From: Leucobacter komagatae
GTDB taxonomy: Bacteria; Actinomycetota; Actinomycetes; Actinomycetales; Microbacteriaceae
Assembly (NCBI RefSeq): GCF_006716085.1
Contig: NZ_VFON01000002.1
Span: 395,808 to 459,807, forward strand
Length of the DNA: 64,000 bases
Direction: 5' to 3'
Shown one piece after another: positions 48,043 to 56,071 of this stretch; position 1 is the first letter of the stretch, and every line of letters starts with the position of its first letter. The position numbers and the translations under genes are program-made. The notes under the pieces were generated by a model, which had not been told where the DNA came from, searched no databases, and saw nothing but the letters and a program-made list of their open reading frames with translations.

Positions 48043-49404
48043 TTGAGTTCCGAACTCTGGGGCATCGCCATCGGCGTGATCCTCACCGTGGGCACCGGGT
48101 TCTTTGTGGCCTCGGAATTCGCCCTCGTCAATCTCAACCGCAGCGACCTTGAGCGCCGCCAGGCGGCCGGCGAGAAGGGCCTCGGCTTCACGATCTCCGC
48201 GCTCCGCGTCACCTCGACGCACCTGTCGAGCGCGCAGCTCGGCATCACCCTCACGACGCTGCTCGCGGGCTTCACGTTCGAACCCGCCATCAGCTCGCTG
48301 CTGCGTGAGCCGCTGAGCAGCATCGGCATCCCCGCGGCGCTTATCCCTGGCGTGGGGGCGGTCGTCGCGATCACCCTCGCAACCCTGTTCTCCATGATCA
48401 TCGGCGAGCTGGTGCCCAAGAACTTCGCCCTCGCGGTCCCCCTCGCCACAGCCAAGATTGTCGTGCCATTTCAGCTGGCCTTCACGTTCGTGCTGAAGCC
48501 CGTGATCCTGCTCTTCAACGGCACCGCGAACCGCGTGATCCGCTCATTCGGCATTGAGCCGAAGGAGGAGCTGTCGGCCGCCCGGAGTGCCGAGGAGCTC
48601 GGGTACCTCATCCGCCGCTCGGCGACCGAGGGGCTGCTCGACGCGAGCGACGCCGACATTCTCCACCGGACGCTCACGTTTTCGGAGCGCACAGCCGACG
48701 AGGTGATGACACCGCGCGTTCGCGTCGCGGCACTTCCCCGCACCGCCACGGTACAAGATGTGATCGACGCGTCTGTCGCGACGGGCCACTCGCGCTTCCC
48801 GGTGTACGGGGACGATATCGACGATGTGATCGGGATCGCCCACGTGAAGTCAGCCTTCGCCGTTGACGACGAGCGACGGGGCGACGCCCCCATCACTTCG
48901 ATCTCGTCGGAGCTCCTGCGAGTTCCCGAATCCGCTGGCGCGGATACCTTGCTCGGCACGCTGAAGGGGCGCGGCTACCAGATCGCCGTCGTCGTCGACG
49001 AGCACGGTGGCACGGCCGGCATCGTCACCCTCGAGGACCTCATCGAGGAGCTTCTTGGCGAACTCCTCGACGAGCACGACGACCCGTCGACCCTGCACGA
49101 GGGCATTGTCTCGGAGGGTGACGCCGTCGTCTTCGACGCGTCCCTCAGGCCCGACGAACTCTGGTCGCGCGCACAGATCCGGGTCCCTGAGAGCGACGAG
49201 TACGACACTGTCGCCGGGTTCTTCCTCACCGAACTCGAGCGCATCCCAGAAGTCGGCGAGACTGTCGACATCGAAGGCGGCAAGCTCGTCGTCGAGTCGG
49301 TGGCGGGCGCCCGCCTTGAGCGGCTGCGTTTCGTCCCTTCCGACGCCCCGCATGACCATGCCCGCACAGCAACACCCAAGAACACCACGGAGCACGCACG
49401 ATGA
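48043..49404 (+). CDS. CNNM/CorC-family transporter (DUF21-CBS-CorC_HlyC)
   Basis: This is 453 residues from a TTG at 48043 with GGGGTGAG upstream. It has a four-helix CNNM (DUF21) domain (FFVASEFALVNLNRSDLERR, SAQLGITLTTLLAG, GELVPKNFALAVP), a CBS pair (EVMTPRVRVAALP, HSRFPVYGDDIDDVIGIAHVK, VVDEHGGTAGIVTLEDLIEELLGE), and the C-terminal CorC/HlyC domain. Relatives move Mg2+ or Co2+. The next gene is a shorter paralogue, overlapping by ATGA. Confidence 0.9.
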   Translation: MSSELWGIAIGVILTVGTGFFVASEFALVNLNRSDLERRQAAGEKGLGFTISALRVTSTHLSSAQLGITLTTLLAGFTFEPAISSLLREPLSSIGIPAALIPGVGAVVAITLATLFSMIIGELVPKNFALAVPLATAKIVVPFQLAFTFVLKPVILLFNGTANRVIRSFGIEPKEELSAARSAEELGYLIRRSATEGLLDASDADILHRTLTFSERTADEVMTPRVRVAALPRTATVQDVIDASVATGHSRFPVYGDDIDDVIGIAHVKSAFAVDDERRGDAPITSISSELLRVPESAGADTLLGTLKGRGYQIAVVVDEHGGTAGIVTLEDLIEELLGELLDEHDDPSTLHEGIVSEGDAVVFDASLRPDELWSRAQIRVPESDEYDTVAGFFLTELERIPEVGETVDIEGGKLVVESVAGARLERLRFVPSDAPHDHARTATPKNTTEHAR

Positions 49405-50441
49405 GTGAATACATTCCCGGCCTCGTCTGGCTGTTCGTGCTGCTCGCAGTGAACGCCTTCTTCGTTGGCGCCGAGTTCGCGGTGATCTCCGCCCGCCGCT
49501 CGCAGATCGAGCCGCGAGCTGCGGCCGGCAGCCGCTCGGCGAAGACCACGCTGTGGGCGATGGAGCACGCGACGCTCATGCTCGCGACGAGCCAGCTCGG
49601 CATCACGGTGTGCTCGCTGCTCATCCTCAACGTCTCCGAACCCGCGATCAAGCACCTGCTTGAGGTGCCGCTCGCGTGGACCGGCCTGACCCCCGCGATG
49701 GTGACCGGCGTTGCATTCGGTATCGCGCTCGCCCTCGTCACGTTCCTACACGTCGTCTTTGGCGAGATGATCCCGAAGAACATGGCGTTCTCGGTGCCGG
49801 ATCGCGCGGCCCTCATCCTTGCGCCCCCGCTGGTGTTCGTGTCGCGCATCGTGAGCCCACTCATTCGCGCGTTGAACTGGGTGGCGAACGGCATTCTCAG
49901 GCTCTTCCGGGTCACCCCGAAAGACGAGGCGACGAGCGCGTTTACCCTCGACGAGGTCGCGAACATCGTCGAGCAATCGACGCTAGAGGGGACGCTGCTC
50001 GATGCCTCGGGCACGGTCACCGCGGCGTTCGAGTTCACCGAGAAGACCGCGGGCGAAGTGGTGCTGCCGTTCTCGTCACTCGTCGTGCTGCCCGCGCAGG
50101 CCACCCCGCGTGACGTGCAGCTCGCGGTCGCGAAGCACGGCTTCTCGCGATTCGTCATTGCGGCGCCCGCCGGAGCTCCGACGCAGTACGTTCACATCAA
50201 GGACGTGCTTGACCTCAGCTCCGCGGAGCATCGGGATCAACCGGTGCCCGCGGACAGGCTCCGCGACCTCGTTGATGTTGCGGCCGCCGCAGAGGCCGAG
50301 GAGGCGCTGAGCGTGCTCCGCGCGAGCGGCAGCCACCTGGCTCGCGTCACTGATGCGAACGGTGAGCCCGTCGGCATCCTCTTCCTCGAAGACATCATCG
50401 AGGAACTCATTGGTGAGGTGCAGGACGCGGCTCAGCGCTAG
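49401..50441 (+). CDS. CNNM/CorC-family transporter, short paralogue without CorC_HlyC domain
   Basis: This is 346 residues. It has the CNNM domain (FFVGAEFAVISARRSQIEPR, TSQLGITVCSLLI, FGEMIPKNMAFSVP) and a CBS pair ending LFLEDIIEELIGEVQDAAQR. The HlyC-type C-terminal domain of its partner is missing. Such tandem pairs are common in Actinobacteria and may act as heteromers. Confidence 0.9.
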   Translation: MSEYIPGLVWLFVLLAVNAFFVGAEFAVISARRSQIEPRAAAGSRSAKTTLWAMEHATLMLATSQLGITVCSLLILNVSEPAIKHLLEVPLAWTGLTPAMVTGVAFGIALALVTFLHVVFGEMIPKNMAFSVPDRAALILAPPLVFVSRIVSPLIRALNWVANGILRLFRVTPKDEATSAFTLDEVANIVEQSTLEGTLLDASGTVTAAFEFTEKTAGEVVLPFSSLVVLPAQATPRDVQLAVAKHGFSRFVIAAPAGAPTQYVHIKDVLDLSSAEHRDQPVPADRLRDLVDVAAAAEAEEALSVLRASGSHLARVTDANGEPVGILFLEDIIEELIGEVQDAAQR

Positions 50442-50538
50442 CTCTCCCGGCCTTTCGAACCGTAGACCTGCGATCGGCTCAAGATATGCCAACCCTGTAG
50501 CGGGGTGGGCGTAACTTGGGCCGATCGCATACGGATGG

Positions 50539-50604
50539 GCTGGTGGCGGGCGGCGGGAGCGCTGGTGGCGGGCGGCGGGAGCGCTGGTGGCGGGCGGCGC
50601 GAGC
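50539..50604. repeat. three tandem 22-base repeats
   Basis: A 22-base unit starting GCTGGTGGCGGGC and ending GGGAGC occurs at 50539, 50561 and 50583; the third copy has one change. It lies between the convergent CNNM and TSUP genes and does not encode a protein. Confidence 0.9.
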
Positions 50605-50607
50605 GCC

Positions 50608-51411
50608 CTACCCCCACAGGTCGAAGCCGAGCTTCACAATGAGCGCCGCGACGATGACGAGAAACAGGACCCGCACGAAGCGCGCCCCTCGGGCAATCGC
50701 CATCTTTGAGCCGAGCACGCTGCCCGCCACGTTCGCCGCCGCCATGAGCAGCCCGAGCGGCCACAGCACCACCCCGAGCGGAATGAACAGCAGCAGCGCG
50801 CCGAGGTTGGTCGCGAAGTTCACAATTTTCGCCTGCGCGCTCGCCATGAGGAAGTCGTAGCCGAGCAGCCCGACGAGTGCGATGACCAGGAACGTTCCCG
50901 TGCCCGGCCCGATGAGGCCGTCGTAGAACCCGATCGCCGCCCCAGCAACACCCGCGAGGACCACGTGCTTCGCGCCCGAATACTTGAGCTTTGTCACCGC
51001 GCCGAGGGCTGGCTTGAAGATTGTGATGAGCGCCACCACGACGAGCGCGATCATGATGATCGGAGTGAAGACCTCCGAGGGCAGGAAGGCGGCGAGCGAG
51101 GCACCCCCGACCGCGGCAAGCAGCGCGATCACGGCCATGGGCAAGGCGGTCTTCAGGCTCGGGCGCACGCTGCGGTAATAGCTCACGCTGCTCGCCGCCG
51201 TCCCGAACACCGACGCGAGCTTGTTCGTCGCGAGGGCCTGAACGGGCGCGATACCGGGAACGAGCAGCAGGGCGGGGAGCTGGATGAGCCCGCCGCCACC
51301 GACCACCGCGTCGACCCAGCCCGCGGCGAAGGCTGCGAGCAGCAGCAAGACGAGGCCGCCCCAGTCGAGCCCCTCGGGCATGAGCGTGAGTGACAGTGCC
51401 ATCTGGCTCAT
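50608..51411 (-). CDS. TSUP (TauE/SafE) family anion exporter
   Basis: This is 267 residues with about eight helices in two repeats. It has the family motif AGWVDAVVGGGGLIQLPALLLV and the matching second-half motif GFYDGLIGPGTGTFLVIALV. It exports sulfite or a small organic anion; the substrate is unknown. It is convergent with the CNNM pair. Confidence 0.9.
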   Translation of the reverse strand: MSQMALSLTLMPEGLDWGGLVLLLLAAFAAGWVDAVVGGGGLIQLPALLLVPGIAPVQALATNKLASVFGTAASSVSYYRSVRPSLKTALPMAVIALLAAVGGASLAAFLPSEVFTPIIMIALVVVALITIFKPALGAVTKLKYSGAKHVVLAGVAGAAIGFYDGLIGPGTGTFLVIALVGLLGYDFLMASAQAKIVNFATNLGALLLFIPLGVVLWPLGLLMAAANVAGSVLGSKMAIARGARFVRVLFLVIVAALIVKLGFDLWG

Positions 51412-51459
51412 GCGGTGTGACCTCTCAGCGTGTGGGGGTGGAATTCTGGGCAGAGCGAA

Positions 51460-51484
51460 ACGGGCCCCGCATCGCGGAGCCCGT
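51460..51484 (-). terminator. terminator of the glu operon
   Basis: A stem of ten pairs with one mismatch (arms 51460-51470 and 51474-51484, three-base loop) lies just after gluD on the minus strand, followed by TTTCG. Confidence 0.65.
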
Positions 51485-51489
51485 TGTCG

Positions 51490-52416
51490 CTATCTTCCGC
51501 CCTGTACCGAGAGTACCTCGGTGACGGTGCCGCCCTCGTGCATGCGCGGGTCTGGCCCGCCCTGCACAAGACCCGGCCCGATTGAGAGGCCCGCATCGCC
51601 CGTACCGCGGCTGCCGCTGCGCAGGCGCCGTTCGAGGTAGTGCGCGATCCCGGAGAGGATGAAGCACATCACGATGTAGATGCCGCCTATCACGAACGCC
51701 GACTGCAAGAGTGGCCGACCAAACTGCACGTTCGAGCTGAACTGCTTCGCAAGGTACAGCAGTTCGGGGTAGGTGATGATGAACCCGAGCGCCGTATCCT
51801 TCATCGTCACGACGAGCTGGGACACGATGACAGGAAGCATCGCCCGCACCGCCTGCGGCATCAGGATGAGGCGCATCACGCCGCTCTTGCGCAGGCCGAT
51901 CGCGTAGCCCGCCTCTTTCTGGCCACGCGGCAGCGACTCAACGCCCGCGCGAATCACTTCGGCGAGCACGGAGCCGTTGTAAACGATGAGCGCGATGACG
52001 ACCGCCCAGTACGGGTCCATTTTCACGCCGACCGAGGGCAGACCGTAGTAGAGGAGCATCATCATGATGAGCACGGGCATTGCGCGGAACAGCTCGGTCA
52101 CCGCAGTGACGGGCACCCGCACCCACCTGTGGTCGGAAAGCCTGCCAATGGCGAGTACGAACCCGACCACGAGGCTGCCGACCGCGGCGACGCCGAATGC
52201 CGCAAGCGTCTTGCCGAGCGCGGCGAGAATCTGCTCCCAGATCGTCGAGTAGGTGAAGAGCCCCCACTTCTGCGCGGTGAACTGGCCGGTCAGGTAGAAG
52301 CGGTAGAGCACGAAGCCGAGGATCGCGGCAACAACCACGATCGTGAGCACCGCGAGCACGCGGTTGCGTCGAATCGCTTTTGGACCGGGAACGTCGTACA
52401 GCACTGAGGCGGTCAT
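51490..52416 (-). CDS. gluD: glutamate ABC transporter permease GluD
   Basis: This is 308 residues from the ATG at 52416 (ATGA overlap with gluC). It is a His/Glu/Gln/Arg-type amino acid permease: LFRAMPVLIMMMLLYYG, SVLAEVIRAGVESLPRGQKEAGYAIGLRKSGVMRLILMPQ (EAA loop). The long N-terminal and C-terminal tails match the GluD subunit of Corynebacterium-type systems. Confidence 0.92.
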   Translation of the reverse strand: MTASVLYDVPGPKAIRRNRVLAVLTIVVVAAILGFVLYRFYLTGQFTAQKWGLFTYSTIWEQILAALGKTLAAFGVAAVGSLVVGFVLAIGRLSDHRWVRVPVTAVTELFRAMPVLIMMMLLYYGLPSVGVKMDPYWAVVIALIVYNGSVLAEVIRAGVESLPRGQKEAGYAIGLRKSGVMRLILMPQAVRAMLPVIVSQLVVTMKDTALGFIITYPELLYLAKQFSSNVQFGRPLLQSAFVIGGIYIVMCFILSGIAHYLERRLRSGSRGTGDAGLSIGPGLVQGGPDPRMHEGGTVTEVLSVQGGR

Positions 52417-53069
52417 CGCGCGATCCTCCATTTCTTCTCAAGCCGGTTTTGCACGAGGCTCAGCAGCATGACCATCGCGACGAAGACTGCGGCGACCCAG
52501 AGCAGCACCTCCATGGGGCTGCCGGGGCGGTCGCCCGAGTCGTTGATCGCGGCGCGCAGCTGCGCGAGCTCGGCGATCGAGAAGCCTGCGGCAACCGTTG
52601 TGTTTTTCAGGAGCGCGATGAACACGCTCATCATTGGCGGCACGACCGAGCGGAACGCCTGCGGCAGAATCACGCTGGTCATGACCTGCCCGAACGGGAG
52701 GCCGATGGCGCGAGCCGCCTCGGCCTGCCCGACGGGCACCGTGTTGATGCCGGCGCGTAGCACCTCCGCGACGTAGGTGGCGGTGTAGACACCAATCGCG
52801 ATGATGCCGAGCACCGTCAGGTTCATCCGGCCAAGCCCGAGAGCCGGGTAGCCGAGCACGAAGAAGAAGAACACGAGCGTCAGCGGCGTATTGCGAATGA
52901 GGTTCACGTACGCGGTACCGACGCCGCGCGCGATGGGCACGGGCGATACTCGCATCGCCCCGACGATCAGGCCGAGCACGAGGGCAATAGCCCCGCCGCC
53001 GAAGAACACGAGCAGCGTGTTCCCGATCGCGGTCCCCCAGAGATCCAGGTTCCCGAAGATGACGTCCAT
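52413..53069 (-). CDS. gluC: glutamate ABC transporter permease GluC
   Basis: This is 218 residues. It has YVNLIRNTPLTLVFFFFVLGYP, TYVAEVLRAGINTVPVGQAEAARAIGLPFGQVMTSVILPQ (EAA loop) and a standard five-helix layout. AAGGAAG precedes the ATG. It pairs with GluD. Confidence 0.93.
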   Translation of the reverse strand: MDVIFGNLDLWGTAIGNTLLVFFGGGAIALVLGLIVGAMRVSPVPIARGVGTAYVNLIRNTPLTLVFFFFVLGYPALGLGRMNLTVLGIIAIGVYTATYVAEVLRAGINTVPVGQAEAARAIGLPFGQVMTSVILPQAFRSVVPPMMSVFIALLKNTTVAAGFSIAELAQLRAAINDSGDRPGSPMEVLLWVAAVFVAMVMLLSLVQNRLEKKWRIAR

Positions 53070-53093
53070 TCGTCTTCCTTCTGTGAAGAGAGT

Positions 53094-53122
53094 GCCCGGG
53101 GGCGGGGGTTCCGCCCCCGGGC
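53094..53122 (-). promoter_or_regulatory. strong gluB-gluC intercistronic hairpin
   Basis: GCCCGGGGGCGG and its exact complement form a 12-base-pair stem with a five-base loop in the 75-base gap between gluB and gluC. Such hairpins often stabilise the binding-protein mRNA or partly stop transcription so that less permease is made. Confidence 0.75.
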
Positions 53123-53144
53123 GTTACTGCGGATGAAGCGTGGC

Positions 53145-54056
53145 TTAGTACGCGTCGACCTTGGGCTGGTCGACCTTGATGCCCGACTGGCCGAGGTTCT
53201 GGTCGAAGATCTTCGTCCAGATGCTGCCGCCGTCGGTGAAGAGCTCGTTGATGTGCGCGCGGAACGCGTCGTCGCCCTTCGCGAGGCCGACACCGTACTG
53301 CTCCTCGGTGAAGACCGGGCCGCTCGTGACCTTAAGGTCATCGGGCTGCTGCGCCGCGTAGCCGATGAGGATCGCCTGGTCGGTGGTGACCGCGTCGACC
53401 TGACCGTTCACGAGGTTCTCAACGCAGGCCGAGTACAGGTCGAACTCCTGCGGCTTGATCTCCTTGAAGTTCTCCTTGATGTTCTGGATCGGGGTCGACC
53501 CGGTCGCGGAGCAGACGGTCTTGCCGTTCAGGTCTTCGAGCTTCTGGTAGTCGGTGTCGTCCGAGCGGACGAGCAGGCCCTGGCCGGTGATGAAGTACGG
53601 GCCGGCGAAGTCGATCTCCTGCTTGCGCTTGTCGTTGATCGAGTAGGTGCCGACGTAGTAGTCGACGTCGCCGTTCACGATCGCCTGCTCGCGGTTTGCG
53701 GACGCGATCGCCTTGTACTCAATCTTGTCTTCGTCGAACCCGATCGAGGCCGCAATCCAGCGCGCGATGTCGACGTCGAACCCGGTGCGCTCCTTCGTGA
53801 CGTTGTCGTAGTAGCCGAGGCCGGGCTGGTCTTCCTTGACGCCGATGACGACCTTGCCGCGCTCTTCGATCTTGTCGAAGGTCGGGCTGCCCTCGAGGGT
53901 GAAGCCCTCGGCAACCGTCCACGGGGTGCTCGTCTCGGCCGGGGCGGTAGTGTCGCCGCCCTCGGGAGCCGTCGGGCTGCCGCTGTTGCAGCCGGTCAGC
54001 GCCAGCGCTGCCGCCGCAACCAGACCAGCCGCTGCAAAAGCTTTCTTGAATCGCAT
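53145..54056 (-). CDS. gluB: glutamate-binding lipoprotein GluB
   Basis: This is 303 residues. The signal peptide MRFKKAFAAAGLVAAAALAL ends at lipobox LTGC. The SBP_bac_3 fold has VVIGVKEDQPGLGYYD, GFDVDIARWIAASIG, NGDVDYYVGTYSINDKRKQEIDFAGPY and TSGPVFTEEQYGVGLAKGD. It binds glutamate for the GluCD permease. Confidence 0.94.
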   Translation of the reverse strand: MRFKKAFAAAGLVAAAALALTGCNSGSPTAPEGGDTTAPAETSTPWTVAEGFTLEGSPTFDKIEERGKVVIGVKEDQPGLGYYDNVTKERTGFDVDIARWIAASIGFDEDKIEYKAIASANREQAIVNGDVDYYVGTYSINDKRKQEIDFAGPYFITGQGLLVRSDDTDYQKLEDLNGKTVCSATGSTPIQNIKENFKEIKPQEFDLYSACVENLVNGQVDAVTTDQAILIGYAAQQPDDLKVTSGPVFTEEQYGVGLAKGDDAFRAHINELFTDGGSIWTKIFDQNLGQSGIKVDQPKVDAY

Positions 54057-54079
54057 GTGCGTTCCTTTCGGTGGGGGTT

Positions 54080-54106
54080 CCGGGTCGCCCGGTACGGGCG
54101 GCCCGG
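54080..54106 (-). promoter_or_regulatory. gluA-gluB intercistronic hairpin
   Basis: Twelve-base arms at 54080-54091 and 54095-54106, with one mismatch and a three-base loop, lie between the gluA stop and gluB start. It is probably an mRNA processing or stabilising element. Confidence 0.55.
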
Positions 54107-54110
54107 CTGG

Positions 54111-54857
54111 TTAGTTCGTGATGAGCTTCGACAGGAAGTCTTTTGCCCTGTCGCTCTCGGGGTTCGTGAAGAACTCGTCGGGGGTCGCCGACTCGATGAT
54201 CCGGCCATCGGCCATGAACACGACGCGATCCGCGGCCTTACGCGCGAACCCCATCTCGTGGGTGACCACGACCATGGTCATGCCCTCCTTCGCGAGGCCG
54301 ACCATCACGTCGAGCACCTCGTTGATCATCTCGGGGTCGAGTGCGCTCGTGGGCTCGTCGAACAGCATCACCTTGGGGTGCATTGCGAGAGCGCGCGCGA
54401 TCGCGACACGCTGCTGCTGGCCGCCGGAGAGCTGCGCGGGCAGCTTCGATGCCTGCTTGTCGACGCCGACGCGGGTGAGCAGCTCCATCGCCTCGCGGTT
54501 CGCCTCGGCCTTCGATTTGCCGAGCACCTTGATGGGTCCGAGTGTGACGTTCTCAAGGATTGTGAGGTGCGCAAACAGGTTGAACGACTGGAACACCATC
54601 CCGACCTCGGCGCGGAGCTTCGCAAGCCCCTTGCCCTCGGCCGGGAGCTCCTTGCCGTCGATGCGGATCGAGCCGCTCGTGATCGTCTCGAGCCGGTTGA
54701 TTGACCGGCAGAGCGTCGACTTGCCTGAGCCCGATGGGCCAATCACGACGACGACCTCGCCACGGTCGACCGTGAGGTTCACGTCGGTCAGCGCCTGAAA
54801 ATCACCGTAGTGCTTCTGCACGTTCTCGACGACGACCAGCGGTTCGCTCGCACTCAT
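54111..54857 (-). CDS. gluA: glutamate ABC transporter ATPase GluA
   Basis: This is 248 residues. It has Walker [19 protein letters not shown], signature [17 protein letters not shown], Walker [15 protein letters not shown] and H-loop [18 protein letters not shown], the standard polar amino acid uptake ATPase. It leads the gluABCD operon; a direct-repeat array lies 150 bases upstream. Confidence 0.95.
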   Translation of the reverse strand: MSASEPLVVVENVQKHYGDFQALTDVNLTVDRGEVVVVIGPSGSGKSTLCRSINRLETITSGSIRIDGKELPAEGKGLAKLRAEVGMVFQSFNLFAHLTILENVTLGPIKVLGKSKAEANREAMELLTRVGVDKQASKLPAQLSGGQQQRVAIARALAMHPKVMLFDEPTSALDPEMINEVLDVMVGLAKEGMTMVVVTHEMGFARKAADRVVFMADGRIIESATPDEFFTNPESDRAKDFLSKLITN

Positions 54858-55008
54858 CTATGTTCCACCTTTGGATCCTGACCGCGAGCGCGGGCTGCGC
54901 TGCGTCGGCACACTGCTTGGGTTGCCAGGTTCGAAGAGCGAGTCGCTTGCTCGTCCTTGAACCGATCAGCCCCACGCTAGTGAGCGCGAATCTCCAAAGT
55001 CACGGGCG

Positions 55009-55047
55009 TTGAGGGTATCTTGAGGCTCGTCTTGAGCTTCTCTTGAG
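55009..55047. promoter_or_regulatory. array of four TTGAG direct repeats upstream of gluA
   Basis: TTGAG starts at 55009, 55020, 55032 and 55043, spaced 11, 12 and 11 bases, so all lie on one DNA face. This is the classical layout of tandem OmpR/PhoB-type response regulator sites. The regulator encoded at 57.5-58.1 kb is the obvious candidate. Confidence 0.65.
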
Positions 55048-55054
55048 GTTCAGC

Positions 55055-55070
55055 GGCGGCGAGCGCCGCC
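55055..55070. terminator. stem-loop after the TAXI gene
   Basis: GGCGGC-GAGC-GCCGCC forms a compact stem between the TAXI stop (55091) and the repeat array. No U-tract is present. Confidence 0.4.
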
Positions 55071-55090
55071 TGCGCGAGGGCCCCCTGCGG

Positions 55091-56071
55091 CTAGTGGCGG
55101 CTCTCGACGTAGTACTTCGCGGCCCCCTGGTGGAGCGGCAGCGGGCTCGTGAAGATCGCCTGTCGCCGGTCGAGTAGCGCGGCGGCGGGGACGGTGCGGG
55201 CGATGTCGGTGCGCGACTCGAACAGGGTGCGCGCGACCTCGTAGACGAGGCGCTCGGGCGCATCGGCGGCCGCGACAAGGTAGTTCGGGATCGTCATCGT
55301 CTCGACCGGTTCAGCCGCTCCGTAGGTGCCGACCGGGAAATCGGAGAGCCGATAGACGCCGGCGTGGCCCGAGTTCACCTTCTCAACGGTCTCGGGCCGG
55401 ATCGGTAGCATCCGCAGCGGGGTTGTCTTCGACAGCTCTTGGATGCCGGGTGTCGGCACGCCGCCCACCCAGAAGAACGCGTCGATGTCGCCGCGAGCGA
55501 GCGCAGCAACCGAATCGTCGAGCCCGAGACGCACGGGCACAAAGTCGCCCTCATCGATCCCGGCGGCGCGCAGCACGCGATCGGAGATGACGGTGACACC
55601 GGAGTTCACCTCGCCGACGGAGACGCGTAGCCCCGCGAGGTCAGGGATATGCTCGGCCGGTGACTCCTCGGGCACGACCACCTGCACGTACTCGTCATAG
55701 ACCCTGGCGACCCCCTGGACAGGAAGCGGCACGTCGAAGGCCCCGACACCCGAGATCGCATCTGCGGCCGCGTCGGCCTGCGCGAACCCGAGAATCGCCT
55801 CGCCCCTGCCGACCCGCAAGAGATTGTCAACGGAGCCTCCGCTCGTCGCGACGACGGCGTCGAGCCCCTCGCCACGGAGCTCGCCCGCGAGGGCGCCGCC
55901 GTACGAGTAGTAGATCCCTGTCGACGCGCCGCCCGCGATCACAAGCTGCTCCGCGTTGTTCGCCGCGGCGCTGCAGCCCGAGAGCGCAAGCGTCAGCGCC
56001 GCGAGCCCGCCCAAGAGGGCGCGGCTCGTGGCCCGCGGTGAGAGCCTTCGCTCCCCGTCGCCCCTACGCAC
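55091..56071 (-). CDS. TAXI-family solute-binding lipoprotein (putative glutamate co-sensor)
   Basis: This is 326 residues from the GTG at 56071, which overlaps the kinase stop by eight bases. The signal peptide ends in lipobox LSGC. The TAXI fold has IAGGASTGIYYSYGGALAGEL, ATSGGSVDNLLRVGRGEAILGFAQADAA, VSVGEVNSGVTVISDRVLRAAGI and AFFWVGGVPTPGIQEL. No TRAP membrane subunits are encoded nearby, so it probably presents a ligand to the adjacent sensor kinase rather than to a transporter. Glutamate is inferred from the linked gluABCD. Confidence 0.82.
   Translation of the reverse strand: MRRGDGERRLSPRATSRALLGGLAALTLALSGCSAAANNAEQLVIAGGASTGIYYSYGGALAGELRGEGLDAVVATSGGSVDNLLRVGRGEAILGFAQADAAADAISGVGAFDVPLPVQGVARVYDEYVQVVVPEESPAEHIPDLAGLRVSVGEVNSGVTVISDRVLRAAGIDEGDFVPVRLGLDDSVAALARGDIDAFFWVGGVPTPGIQELSKTTPLRMLPIRPETVEKVNSGHAGVYRLSDFPVGTYGAAEPVETMTIPNYLVAAADAPERLVYEVARTLFESRTDIARTVPAAALLDRRQAIFTSPLPLHQGAAKYYVESRH

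Noticed and set aside
50539..50604. Possible CRISPR array
   Set aside because: The 22-base units are contiguous with no spacers, and no cas genes are nearby. The same applies to the repeats at 61061.
53133..54704. 523-residue open frame on the plus strand over gluB and gluA
   Set aside because: It is antisense to two clear genes and has the low-information Arg/Val/Asp-rich look of a GC-rich shadow frame.
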